From Asterionellopsis glacialis (lineage: Eukaryota > Bacillariophyta > Plagiogrammaphyceae > Rhaphoneidales > Asterionellopsidaceae), in the NCBI GenBank assembly GCA_014885115.2, contig WKLE02005977.1, positions 1 through 10,118 on the forward strand: DNA of 10,118 bases, written 5' to 3'. Below are positions 1 to 8,376 of this stretch, in pieces; the stretch's first letter is position 1, and each line of letters opens with the position of its first letter. The position numbers and the translations under genes were made by a program. Below the pieces are notes generated by a model. It saw only the letters and a program-made list of their open reading frames with translations, searched no databases and had not been told where the DNA came from.

Positions 1-560
1 AGAATAACGTCTGCAAAATTATCTCCTAAGGGGCAGCTTCTCCTCTTTCCCCCTTTCCCCTCCGGGGGGGGGATTTTTTTTCAGCGACCCCACACCGCGA
101 AATGAGATAAGCCGTATGCGAGCTAATCAAAGACTTTCAAAATGTTGGAGCTCGATCTTGATGTTTGACACCTGACGGCTGATGATGATGTCATCATTGT
201 GTCTGGAGATGCGAATTCTGAAGGGATCGGAACTTTGACACTTCAGTTCTCGTTATATTATGGAGCAAAGGTTCTTTCAGGAACAATTTGGTATATATTG
301 AACGCAAAATTATGTACAACAGACATTTCTCAGTGGGACGTACGTCGATCCTTCACATGACTCGCCAATCACAATCCAGTCCAGTCCAATCTGAAAATTC
401 TCAAAAAAGAGGTGATTCTTGCGAGGGGGGTCCCTATTTCCATTCTGTGCGATCTTTTGTTCTTTCAGCAGTTTCTCACCTGTTTTCCTCTGCAACGATC
501 ACAATAATTTTCTTCCGATCTTCCGCAACTTCAACGAAATACAAACCTCTCTTGACAACC
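1..560. other. Upstream region of the plastid-protein gene
   Basis: I see no coding sequence here. The left edge holds a C-rich run followed by nine G (64-72) and eight T (74-81), and CCCC-TCC-GGGG at 57-67 could form a very small hairpin. Two CCAAT pentamers, at 365-369 and 386-390, lie about 170-195 bases before the ATG at 561 and are plausible but unproven promoter elements. A pyrimidine-rich run ending TTTCAG at about 465-471 resembles a splice acceptor, so a 5' UTR intron is possible. The frame of the downstream gene stays open back to 288, but nothing in that stretch resembles a protein domain. Confidence 0.5.
185..197. promoter_or_regulatory. Near-palindrome with CRE-like core
   Basis: ATGATG-T-CATCAT is an inverted repeat with a one-base centre. 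It contains TGATGTCA (186-193), one base from the TGACGTCA site bound by CREB/ATF-type bZIP factors in other eukaryotes. It lies about 370 bases upstream of the ATG at 561. Function is inferred only from resemblance, and short palindromes of this size also occur by chance. Confidence 0.2.
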
Positions 561-1046
561 ATGGTGAAATCAGTCACATCCATCGTTTCACTGCTAGTAG
601 CAGTTCTCTGCTTGTCTTCTTCTACCACCTCTGCATTTACCCTTCGTATGTCAACTCCTCAACATCAAGGAGTCGGGTGGAATTTACCTACGTCGACGTC
701 GTCAGGCTTCGGTGACGAAAGTTCAACTCGACTACAGTACAGGTATGGAGCTGATGATGTCATTTGTGAAGAGACACTAAAGTCTGCCATTACCAATAGT
801 TTCCATACACATGGCGGATTTACTAGTGAACAAATGGTATGGGAACTTGCACCACTATTACCTCATACCGCCAAGTTAGATATTACATGGACAGGTAACA
901 TTGCACGTGTCCAAGTAATCATTCCTCCCACTGCTACTCAAAAGGGAACCAAACGAGTCTTTACAACCTTTTTGGAAGGTTCAATTGAAGACATGAAAAC
1001 TAATGTTGTCATGCACTTTGATGAAGAACATTACAACATTTATTAG
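561..1046 (+). CDS. Predicted plastid-targeted protein of unknown function
   Basis: This encodes 161 residues and ends in TAG. The ATG at 561 was chosen because its context is good (ACAACCATGG) and it begins directly with a signal peptide: a basic Lys3, a hydrophobic core at about residues 8-18, then TTSAF at 22-26. A predicted cleavage between Ala25 and Phe26 fits the ASAFAP-type rule for import through the four membranes of diatom plastids. Residues 27-62 are rich in Ser and Thr with few acidic residues, as in a transit peptide. The mature part, from about residue 64, has a helical stretch with conspicuous HTHGG (82-86), then a likely beta pair at 108-122 and an acidic C-terminus. I recognise no domain and see no catalytic motif. 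Only two cysteines are present (17 and 69). No intron is needed. The gene converges on the glycosidase-like gene across 717 bases. Gene reality and plastid targeting are fairly secure; function is unknown. Confidence 0.75.
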   Translation: MVKSVTSIVSLLVAVLCLSSSTTSAFTLRMSTPQHQGVGWNLPTSTSSGFGDESSTRLQYRYGADDVICEETLKSAITNSFHTHGGFTSEQMVWELAPLLPHTAKLDITWTGNIARVQVIIPPTATQKGTKRVFTTFLEGSIEDMKTNVVMHFDEEHYNIY

Positions 1047-1763
1047 AGGAAATGTACTCTTCTACTTTTGACACCGGTTGACACCACCTCAATCAGTATA
1101 ACATTTTCAATCATCGCTACTACTACTTTTTAAAAGCAATACAAACATACTTAGATTTGAATACATTTTTATAAAAACAACTTTTCATGTTTCGCAAATT
1201 GATTGTTGTCGCTCCTTTCACTTGCGAATCAAAGTATGCGTTCATTTATTATGACAGGCTACGAAACATCTAAATACTATTCGATTCCGGAAGCCATTTC
1301 AAAAAGCTTATCGTAACTTAAAGAATAAAAGGTGTTTGAAATGAATTACAAGGTCCGTATATGAGTGATGAGTGGTGGCAACGTCGGCTTGGTTTTTCAC
1401 TAATGGCTAGAAATGCTCCTTCGAACTCCCTCTAGTGGAGTTGAGAAAACACCGGCGCGTTCGTTCTAGGACCACACTCCTGGCGTGTATGTATGGAGCA
1501 AATTCAGCCAAGTTACTCTCTTTTGACATTTTAAAAAGCATCAACCGTCAAAATATAGTACAACGCTGTATTTGCTAGTCAACAATGAATTCTCCGCAAA
1601 CATTCAGCTTGAAAAAAGAATCAATAATTTTAATTTTCGTTTTTAGGTTTCTAACTTTTATGTGTTGGTGAATCAGTGAATAATTCATCCACTTCAAAAA
1701 CTCCCTGGAACTCATGTAGAGTTAGTCCATCAACTTTATAGAGCGAGATTCTCTATAAGCATT
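1047..1763. other. Convergent intergenic spacer
   Basis: This is the shared 3' side of two convergent genes and must hold both 3' UTRs and poly(A) sites. I see no ORF worth calling. It starts with a direct repeat, TTGACACC-GG-TTGACACC, at 1068-1085. A 6-bp hairpin (AACTCC at 1424-1429, GGAGTT at 1437-1442, 7-nt loop) sits mid-spacer. A stronger hairpin at 1736-1758 abuts the stop of the minus-strand gene and is listed separately. Confidence 0.5.
1736..1758 (-). repeat. Perfect hairpin just after the GH99-like stop codon
   Basis: TTATAGAG (1736-1743) and CTCTATAA (1751-1758) are exact reverse complements around a 7-nt loop. In the minus-strand transcript the stem starts five nucleotides after the TAA at 1766-1764, so it lies in the proximal 3' UTR. 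The stem is A/U-rich and has no U tract, so this is not a bacterial-type terminator. It could affect 3' processing or mRNA stability, or be chance. Confidence 0.35.
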
Positions 1764-4410
1764 TTAGGAAGGAGTTGTTACATTACGAATAATATCCAAA
1801 TATCTTTCACCGTATCCTTCGTAGGTAAGGGATGCGGGAACAATCAGATCAGGATTGGTGGCATTGCCTGTAGGTAATTCTGACACCTTCACGGGTTCAA
1901 TTTGTGTATCTTCGTGCCATTCATTAAAGGATGTAATCATAATTATGTTACCTGTAGATGGATCGGCTATCTTTATAGCTTGTTCCATCATGGCTTTGAA
2001 TAATGATCCAAATTCAGATCCAGCTGATAGTTTTCGTGATGTACCAGGATGATTTGCGGCAAGACGTGTACCACGATCATTATATCCTGGACTTGTGGCA
2101 GGAATGAAAGAACAACCTTGTTTCTTGGCTTCGTCATACCAACCCTTTTGATTTCTGTAGTATAAATCTACTCTTGACTGTTCGGCATATCCAGGTTGTC
2201 TACCCATGTTGCCCTGTTTAAGAAGAATAGTTAAAATGAATGTTAGAAGTGGTAGAATGCTGTGACGATTTGCATAGTGAAGAAGACAAAAAAATGATTT
2301 CGCCCGAATCTTGATATTGTGGTTCCTTTCGAATTCCAATATCAAGTGACGCATACGCGCAACTTACATAAACATCATAATTGGTGACAGCATTCAATAA
2401 TTTGAATGGCTTATACGGTGCTGTAGGTGCTTTGTTCCATGTTTGATCACCGACAATATAGATATCTTCATACCCCTTGGCACGTGCAGCATCGCGAAAG
2501 TCGGTTATGATCCCTTCCAATAGTTTATAGGCATATAGACGTCTTGTCACATAGACAAAAACAACAGGCTTTCCATCAATACGCAAATAGTTTGGATCAC
2601 CAAAGTATGTCTCTGCCATATATTCCATATCGGGATATGGATTGGTCGTGTCAACATATCTATCTTCCTTGGTAATGATTGTACCATTCGCATCTGTCAT
2701 TATAGCACCATTGGCATAGGTTTGAGGTGTTTCGATTACCTTTTCCCGTATACGTGACAATGTTTCATAAAATAAAGATATCTTGGTTCCTGGTAAGTTA
2801 GGGTGCGTCATTATATTTTCCCTTATGGTTTTATCACGTCGTTCTGTTGGTCCTGCCCAACTTGTGACCCACAAATTACTCTTGGCCACAACTCGTGTCC
2901 ATGCTAAATGACGCCCAATAACATCTTCTTTACGATCATCATATTCACCTAATTCAGGTAATTGTGGTGGTATTAGATATTCACGTAAATATTGACCACC
3001 GTGAAAGTCTGGACCATGCCACGGATAATAATACGACCCCACCATATATTTTGAATTTAACGGTGGTTCAGGTATACATGATTCACCACCACAATCTGAA
3101 GTTGTTGTGCAAAATTGATTTTTTTTTGATCCAGCACTACAAATATAGGATCCTGTAAATTGTGATGGTTGTATAGTTGGTGGTGATGTAACAGGGGGTG
3201 ATACATCAGGTAGTGATGCATCAGGTAGTGATGCATCAGGTAGTGATGCAACAGGTGATGGTGTGATGGGTGATGCAGTAGGTCTAGCTGTTGGTCGTCT
3301 CGTAGGTCTAAGTGTGGGTTGTTTGGTAGGTGATGTAGAGGGTATGTTTGTAGGTGATATTGATGGTGCTTCAGATGTTTGGACAACTGCAGGGTCCACT
3401 ATCTTGTAATCACAACACCAATAACATATAGAACCAATATTATATGGATATTTTGCATAAATTTCAGTACATATTCCATAATTAGCTTCACTTTCACAAC
3501 ATCCTGCTATTCGTCTTGACCCACAAATACCATCCAACTTGGCAATTGAATCGCAATAGTCAATTTTTTGGTATGGATGTGTTTTCGTGGGTGCATCGGA
3601 TGGTACATCCGTGGGTGATAAAGACGTGGTAGGTGAATCTGAGGGTGGACTTGTGGATGGTTGGACGGAGGGTGGACTTGTAGATGGTTGAATCGATGGC
3701 ACAAATGATGGTTCTGTAGAAATTGAAGGACTTTGACTCGGGGACATTGATGTACTAGGTGACGATGAAATGGATGGTTTACCAGTTGGAACCAAGGAAG
3801 GCAAACTGGATGGTAAAAATGATGGTTCGCTTGTAGTTGGTGACATGGATAACGATGGTGCCACGGATGGGACTTGAGATGGTTCAGTGGTTGGAGTAAA
3901 GGTTGGTGACTCTGTACTAATAATTATACCATCACAACACCAAAAACAGATCTGACCCACCAATACTGGATAATATTGAAATGTAACTTTACAAACATCT
4001 TGAACAAGCATATTATAACCGTGGCAACATCCATCAGCAGCAGTGACCTTATTTGTTGTTGTCGTTGTTGTTGCTGCACAAAATTTATCCATATTTTTAA
4101 ATTTAGAACATTCGAATTCGGGATAGGGTGCAATATGAATTTCTGTATTGTTGGATGTAAATGGGTCATCTTGAAGGTCAGTAGAAGACTTAGGTTTGAT
4201 GTCATCTTGTTCTTGTTGTCGTCGTCGTGATCGTGATCGATTTCGATGTAGTGATGATGTCGTCATTATCGAAGACGAAGATTGCAATGATACAAAGGAA
4301 GATAACTCCTTTAATAAACGATCATCACCTTCCGTTTCTAGACTTTGACAACATTGTGATGATAATGCCAGGATCAAACCCGTAAAACAAACGAGAAATA
4401 ACTTTGCCAT
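1764..4410 (-). CDS. Secreted two-exon GH99/WbsX-like glycosidase with duplicated Cys modules
   Basis: Exon 1 is 4410-2368 and exon 2 is 2213-1764, giving 830 residues. The ATG at 4410 (ATAATGG context) opens directly on a signal peptide, MAKLFLVCF...LALSSQ; an in-frame TTG at 4425 is not a eukaryotic start. Order of parts: Arg/Ser-rich stretch at about 55-67; Cys module 1 (C101, C111, C128-C129, C140, C155, C158-C159) with a six-Thr run at 114-119; Ser/Pro/Thr linker 166-277; Cys module 2 (C286, C296, C304-C305, C314, C329, C332-C333); linker 345-417; a four-Cys motif (C424, C434, C440, C445); then the catalytic-type domain from about 452. That domain shows GSYYYPWHG, NLWVTSWAGP, RIDGKPVVFVY (610-620) and SFNEWHEDTQIEP, whose Glu779 and Glu782 match the EWHE glutamates used in catalysis by GH99 endo-alpha-mannosidases. 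Family-level assignment is strong. Action on alpha-mannan or N-glycans is inferred from GH99, and the WbsX-like relatives are not all proven hydrolases. The signal peptide and PTxxPS linkers suggest secretion, perhaps to the cell wall. No membrane anchor is seen after the signal peptide. Confidence 0.85.
2214..2367 (-). other. Spliceosomal intron (154 bp, phase 0) in the GH99-like gene
   Basis: On the minus strand exon 1 ends ...NYDVY (Tyr681) at 2368, followed by GTAAGT at 2367-2362. The other end is TTCTTAAACAG, closing at 2214, and exon 2 resumes in phase 0 with Gly682 (GNMGRQPGYAE). Reading through instead adds an unlikely tail after SCAYASLDIGI and loses the NEWHE motif. Joining the two frames restores a continuous GH99-like domain, so the intron is well supported without transcript data. 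Confidence 0.88.
3206..3250 (-). repeat. Three exact 15-bp tandem repeats in linker 2
   Basis: The plus-strand unit TCAGGTAGTGATGCA occurs three times in direct tandem at 3206-3220, 3221-3235 and 3236-3250. In the protein this gives the repeated pentad ASLPD in the second Ser/Pro linker. The repeat length is a multiple of three, so copy-number change would preserve the frame. Exact identity suggests recent slippage or duplication. Confidence 0.9.
3641..3694 (-). repeat. 27-bp tandem duplication in linker 1
   Basis: Plus-strand copies at 3641-3667 and 3668-3694 share GAGGGTGGACTTGT.GATGGTTG and differ at a few bases, mostly at the end of the unit. They encode the repeated peptide (V/I)QPSTSPPS in the first Ser/Pro/Thr linker. 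Like the 15-bp array, the duplication keeps frame and shows how the linkers grow. Confidence 0.85.
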
Positions 4411-6261
4411 TATTTCTTCTTTCAACCGACGTCGAATCTAATCGATCCCTCTCTCCTTTCTTCTTGAACTGCACCTTACTCAAGCTTCTTCGTCGCTTTT
4501 AACCTCTCGATACATGTACTGTTTTTGATGTGCCCGACTCCTCACCAAGATATGTTACAATTGTAATATTAATAAGTGTAATCACTGGGTCTTTTTCATC
4601 TCACCCTGCTTCCAAAGCAGAGAGATCATTATTTTTGTCGGAATTTACGGTACTTATTATGTAGTACTAACTTGGATGGAATTCGGTAGCACGGAGTATA
4701 GCCTGAATCTTCATATTGACGCCTAAGTAAATTATCATCTTTTTTTTTTGCATCTGAAATTACATGCTCACTTTTGGTCATACACCTTTGGAGGACCGTA
4801 CACCTAGTACTTTAGGAAGGTACAACCAAATAAGCGAAAAAAGTGCATGGGACTAAAAAGAGCCTATGATAAGAAAATGGGTTGGTTCGCCTTTTGTTGA
4901 AAAAAAACAGAAAGGCATATAATAATTCTACTGTTCATACGATCTATATCAGATAGAAAGTTGAATAGATACTTCTTAATACAAATTATAAGATGCCATA
5001 ATGTATGTGACATTCCGAGTGTACACTATGATGGGATAAATATTCAGTAGGCAGGCCAAGACGTTGAAATACACAATACTCAAAAATGAAGAAGTTGAAT
5101 ACCTGTGGAGCAATCTATCTGGCATAGTACAGGTACAGAAAGTCCGCCAAAATTGGCGCTCAAATGAAAAAAATATCTTGTTGTATGATAGAAAATTGGT
5201 CCAGTAAAAAATGTGACACACAAAACAAAAAACATGAAGATCGCACGAGTCCGCTGTTCGCAATCAAAACTGATAAATTACTTAACGATCTGGAATTCCT
5301 ACTTGATCCTATTTTGCTTGTTGGCAACTCATCATTAGCCGTGTTTCAAGTATCAAGTATGAGATGACCGAACAGAAATGACACTAAAAAAAGATGTTGG
5401 CAAAAAAAGCCAGACTGTCATTTTGATTAGAAGGTGCAAATTGAAACACGGGCCAACGAATTCTAGTAGTAGCCAACATAAAAATACAACCCGCACTATT
5501 TTTGCGCAGTGCCATCATCATGTGCTTTACCAGAAAAAACAGCAACTGCTGCTCGAGTGCCACCACTTTTACTCCGTGCTTCTAGTGTAAAATTCAAAAA
5601 CTGGCAACAGCAGTGCTTTTCATTTGAATCATATTATGATCAGTTGAAGTTATTATTTGATAAACTTGATGTATCATCACATCTCAAATAATTTACAATA
5701 CATTTGTGTGATTACTTTTCTCAAGGAGCAAAAATGAATCAATATCATTGGACAAACGCCAAATTCCCACAAGGTGCTTACAACTGACAAAGTGAGAATA
5801 AGCTGCTACAGCTGGAGTGTCAATTTGATTCCTTGTTATCGATAGGAATGCAAGAAAGTGAACAGCTAAGAAAAGGGTCGAAGTCTAGCTTTCACTTGAC
5901 AGCATCCGTTGTTGTAGTTCTGTACAGTATTTGCTTCGTAAAGTTGTTGCTCGTTACAATTTCGGAAAAGCAAGTTAAAGTTGCCGAGAGAGATATTTTC
6001 CAGATTAAGGTTAAGGTGATAACAAGTTGAATTACCTGCAAAATTTAGAAATTCCTCGCCCACCGACTTCAGAGACCAGCTTCACGGGAAAGATACATAC
6101 TAACTACACCCGAAGAAAGCGATTTCAAAATTTTGACATTGCAAAAATCGCCTCATTTGTAATATAGTGAAGCTACTGGTGAAAAAGTTAATATGCCTGA
6201 ACGTGCCACTCAATTGTCATAACTTAAAGCCCCTGACATGCACCTGTATCCCTTTCAAATC
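4411..6261. other. 1.85-kb spacer with no supportable gene
   Basis: This separates two minus-strand genes. It must contain the promoter and 5' UTR of the GH99-like gene (left end) and the 3' UTR of the methyltransferase gene (right end). Short ATG-headed frames exist, for example 67 codons at 5164-5367 (+) and 60 codons at 5509-5691 (+). None shows a domain, a targeting signal or a convincing composition, so none is called. A ten-T run is at 4740-4749. CGATACATGTACT at 4508-4520, about 98 bases upstream of the GH99-like ATG, recurs upstream of the methyltransferase gene. No RNA gene was recognised. Confidence 0.5.
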
Positions 6262-7257
6262 TTATCTTGATGTGTTCGGCTTTGTGGCTGATACTACATA
6301 CAAAGGATCTCCTATGATACGACGTCCCCTACCTTTACGAGTGGAGAGATCTTTTGCTGCAATATTCTCAAACCCTCCTGATTCGTTAATGTAAGCCCCA
6401 ACAGTGTACGCATGATCCACATCATCTGCGCCAGTCCAAACTGCCACTGCCTTGCTAAGAAAAAGACGATTCGAGAAAAGAATATGAATTTTTCCTCCTG
6501 GCTTTAGCACCCTACTGATTTCTTGTATGACCTTCACCGGCTGGGTTAGGTAATCAATGCTCAACTGGCAAAGCACAACATTGAAACTTGCATCATCATA
6601 CGGAAGTTTGGGGTTTTCATTTAAATCTCTAACGGTCCATTCAGTCAGTGAAGGATTTGATTCTAACTCTTTCAGATTCATTCCCAAACCTGCAACGCGT
6701 TGCAAGTCTTTTCCACTTTTAATATGGCTAGTCCAACTAGAACATAAGTCCAGCACGGAATCACCACTTTGTAGAGCTTCGTCCGAAATATATTCCGTCA
6801 TAAGTTTGACTGCATTTTCATCAACATGCTCAACAAATCGTGGTTCTGTGTAGAAGATAGAATCTGGTGTTGAGTCTAAACGACCAAATTGACTCTTGGA
6901 GTTTTTATCGAAAGGGCTTTCAAACCCATCCCAATTTTTAGGAATCGCCATTTCAATCTCTCCTTCCTCCGGAAGAGCTATACCAGTTTGTGGGTCTGTG
7001 ACCATCGCACTCGCCACATTTGGATTACTGATACTTGCAACTAAGCCAAATATCCCTCCAACTAATGCATCTTTTAAGAACTGGTTGCGAGTCTTGTCGA
7101 TCGAAGACAGCCCTAGTTTGTCATGTCCATCACTGCGGGCCTCGCGTGGGGGTGTGGAAACAAAAGCAGGTGTTTTTGATGTCACAGCGTAAGTGTCGGT
7201 TGCCATTGCTAACAAGAACACAATCACCACACGGTTTCTCATACTTGGCAAGCACAT
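6262..7257 (-). CDS. Plastid (probably thylakoid-lumen) class I SAM-dependent methyltransferase-like protein
   Basis: This encodes 331 residues, has no intron and ends in TAA. An N-terminal hydrophobic segment (residues 9-19) after Arg7 and Arg9 looks like a signal peptide. A second hydrophobic segment at about 62-76 ends VASA (81-84), like a thylakoid processing site, and no twin Arg precedes it. The core begins with FGRLDSTPDSIFYTEPRFVEH (124-144). The SAM-site region is VLDLCSSWTSH (168-178), where the usual Gly-rich DxGxGxG loop is replaced. VAGLGMN (188-194) follows, then the acidic motif DLNENPKLPYDDASFNVVLC (211-230) and RVLKPGGKIHI (249-259). FSNRLFLSKAVAVWTGADDVDH (261-282) and the C-terminal GDPLYVVSATK resemble a family of plant, algal and cyanobacterial methyltransferase-like proteins carrying DL-SSW-SH in motif I. 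The substrate is unknown. Fold-level assignment is strong. Plastid import is likely, although the first cleavage site lacks a clean Phe+1. Lumen delivery is inferred. Confidence 0.82.
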   Translation of the reverse strand: MCLPSMRNRVVIVFLLAMATDTYAVTSKTPAFVSTPPREARSDGHDKLGLSSIDKTRNQFLKDALVGGIFGLVASISNPNVASAMVTDPQTGIALPEEGEIEMAIPKNWDGFESPFDKNSKSQFGRLDSTPDSIFYTEPRFVEHVDENAVKLMTEYISDEALQSGDSVLDLCSSWTSHIKSGKDLQRVAGLGMNLKELESNPSLTEWTVRDLNENPKLPYDDASFNVVLCQLSIDYLTQPVKVIQEISRVLKPGGKIHILFSNRLFLSKAVAVWTGADDVDHAYTVGAYINESGGFENIAAKDLSTRKGRGRRIIGDPLYVVSATKPNTSR

Positions 7258-7268
7258 TTTCTCTCCAT
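7239..7268 (-). promoter_or_regulatory. Overlapping 9-codon uORF at the methyltransferase start
   Basis: On the minus strand an ATG at 7268-7266 starts a nine-codon frame (MERKCACQV) that ends in TGA at 7241-7239. It is out of frame with the main CDS, spans the main ATG (7257-7255), and its TGA overlaps the in-frame ATG of Met6 (7242-7240) as ATGA. All three ATGs have A at -3. If the transcript starts upstream, scanning ribosomes meet the uORF first. Leaky scanning would give Met1, and reinitiation at ATGA could give Met6. Both forms keep the hydrophobic signal segment. Confidence 0.45.
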
Positions 7269-7700
7269 TTACTTCGTCGATCTAGACTCTATCGCTTGGG
7301 TTTGACTAGGTTGCAAGACCATTGCTTATGGAGCCTATGGCATGTTACTTTGGAATGTGAAGAATGATTGCGATTCAAGAGAACAACATCGTTTTGTACG
7401 GATGTCGATGATGTTGTTCAAGGAATGAGTCAGTGATTCAAAAGAAAAGGGCTAGTGTTAATCGTAAAGATGGGTCTCAGAACCTGTTGCCAGAACCCAG
7501 AGAAAAGAAAAAAAGAATGCACGACTGAACTCGTAACTCGTAACCCACCAGAACTACCCAGAACAATAGAAAAAAACAATCCAGCACTGCGATACATGTA
7601 CTAATGAAGAACGTAGTAACTCTCCCTCGGGGATCTAGAGAGAGATGTTCTTGTTTCTCAGTCCAAAGTAGCAACATCTACTATAATAGCTAGATATCAA
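7269..7700. other. Upstream region of the methyltransferase gene
   Basis: No convincing ORF is seen. The stretch holds a tandem ACTCGTA / ACTCGTA at about 7528-7543, repeated CAGAAC words near 7479-7565, and a CTCTC...GAGAG inverted pair at about 7622-7645. CGATACATGTACT at 7590-7602, with the palindromic core TACATGTA, also occurs upstream of the GH99-like gene at 4508-4520. No core promoter is identifiable with confidence. Confidence 0.4.
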
Positions 7701-7832
7701 CAATAAGAAGGTACAAAACTAAGGAACTTTTGTCTTGAAGAAGTTATCATATCTATTCATAGAAAAATTCAAGGCTTAATGAAGCGGGAAGTCTATGTTC
7801 AGGGGGCTAGCAGCACCATATCATTTTGGTGA

Positions 7833-8358
7833 ATGAGCAATTGTACAAAATATAATGCCATTGATGTACCCTTTAGATTAGTGGGTAGTGTTAACAATCC
7901 TACAGCTTGTTTTGTTGGATATTGCTGTTAACTGAGCTTTGTTTTAGGGTTCCATCTTCAAAGCAGTATTCTTATTACTACATTTGCTCCTCATGTTGAG
8001 AAATTGGAAGGTCCTTAAAAAATTCTTCTTCTTTGTTTTGATGGGACAACAACAAATTTGCAAAAGATAGGGGATTTTTTGCAGCTAGTGGTAACAAGTT
8101 CTTATAGATTATTGTTTCTGGTACTGAGCATCTTGTTCTCTCTCTTAAGGCTTGCATACTTTACAAACATTGTCTTCTTTCAAGTTGAAGAGTACATTTG
8201 TATCTTTAGAACAAGACAGAGTAAATAGAACATTATACAATTTTTTTATTTCTATAGCAATTCAGAAAAATAGAGGTCTCCTGCCCTATGAAGAGGAGTA
8301 TTTCAAAAATACTGGGGCAGACACCATTAGAAGGAAAAGTGCTGGATCACTTCATGAG
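7833..8358 (+). pseudogene. Decayed coding block A, unrecognised protein
   Basis: From ATG at 7833 one frame runs 131 codons to TAG at 8226-8228 with only two internal stops (TAA 7929, TAA 8016). It contains protein-like segments such as MSNCTKYNAIDVPFRLVGS and ITTFAPHVEKLEG. From about 8042 a second frame becomes protein-like (WDNNKFAKDRGFFAASGNKF, one TAG, then SGTEHLVLSLKACILYKHC), ending at TGA about 8183. A third frame takes over with STFVSLEQDRVNRTLYNF and LLPYEEEYFKNTGADTI up to 8358, where GAG|GTAATA looks like a splice donor. Frame hand-offs plus scattered stops suggest an old gene broken by indels. I recognise no family. The main alternatives are a degraded transposable-element ORF, a fossil host gene, or exons of a diverged intron-rich gene. 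No start or product is claimed as functional. Confidence 0.4.
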
Positions 8359-8376
8359 GTAATATATATACAGTAA

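Noticed and set aside
177..222. Possible box C/D snoRNA (TGATGA at 178-184, CTGA near 218)
   Set aside because: The boxes are too close, no terminal stem brackets them, and the TGATGA run is part of a simple near-palindrome.
288..560. In-frame upstream extension of the plastid-protein gene (91 extra codons)
   Set aside because: It begins with TTG, has no domain character, and would bury the signal peptide that starts at the well-placed ATG at 561.
1255..1295. tRNA-like B box (ATTCGATTCC) near 1280
   Set aside because: There is no matching A box at a suitable distance and no acceptor-stem pairing could be found.
3206..3250. CRISPR-like short repeats
   Set aside because: The units are contiguous with no spacers and lie inside a coding linker.
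3057..4230. Overlapping frames in the GH99-like gene, including His/Leu-rich and Ile/Cys-rich ones
   Set aside because: These are other-frame shadows of the Ser/Pro/Thr linkers and Cys modules. Their composition simply mirrors the repeat codons.
4411..4425. Five-codon extension of the GH99-like protein
   Set aside because: The codon at 4425-4423 is TTG, not ATG. The ATG at 4410 has a better context and starts directly on the signal peptide.
4976..6063. Short ORFs in the spacer, e.g. 95 codons minus at 4976-5263 and 65 codons plus at 5833-6030
   Set aside because: They overlap on opposite strands, have no recognisable domain, and their lengths are expected by chance.
6557..7367. Plus-strand ORFs of about 98-110 codons opposite the methyltransferase
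   Set aside because: They are antisense shadows of a clearly coding minus-strand gene.
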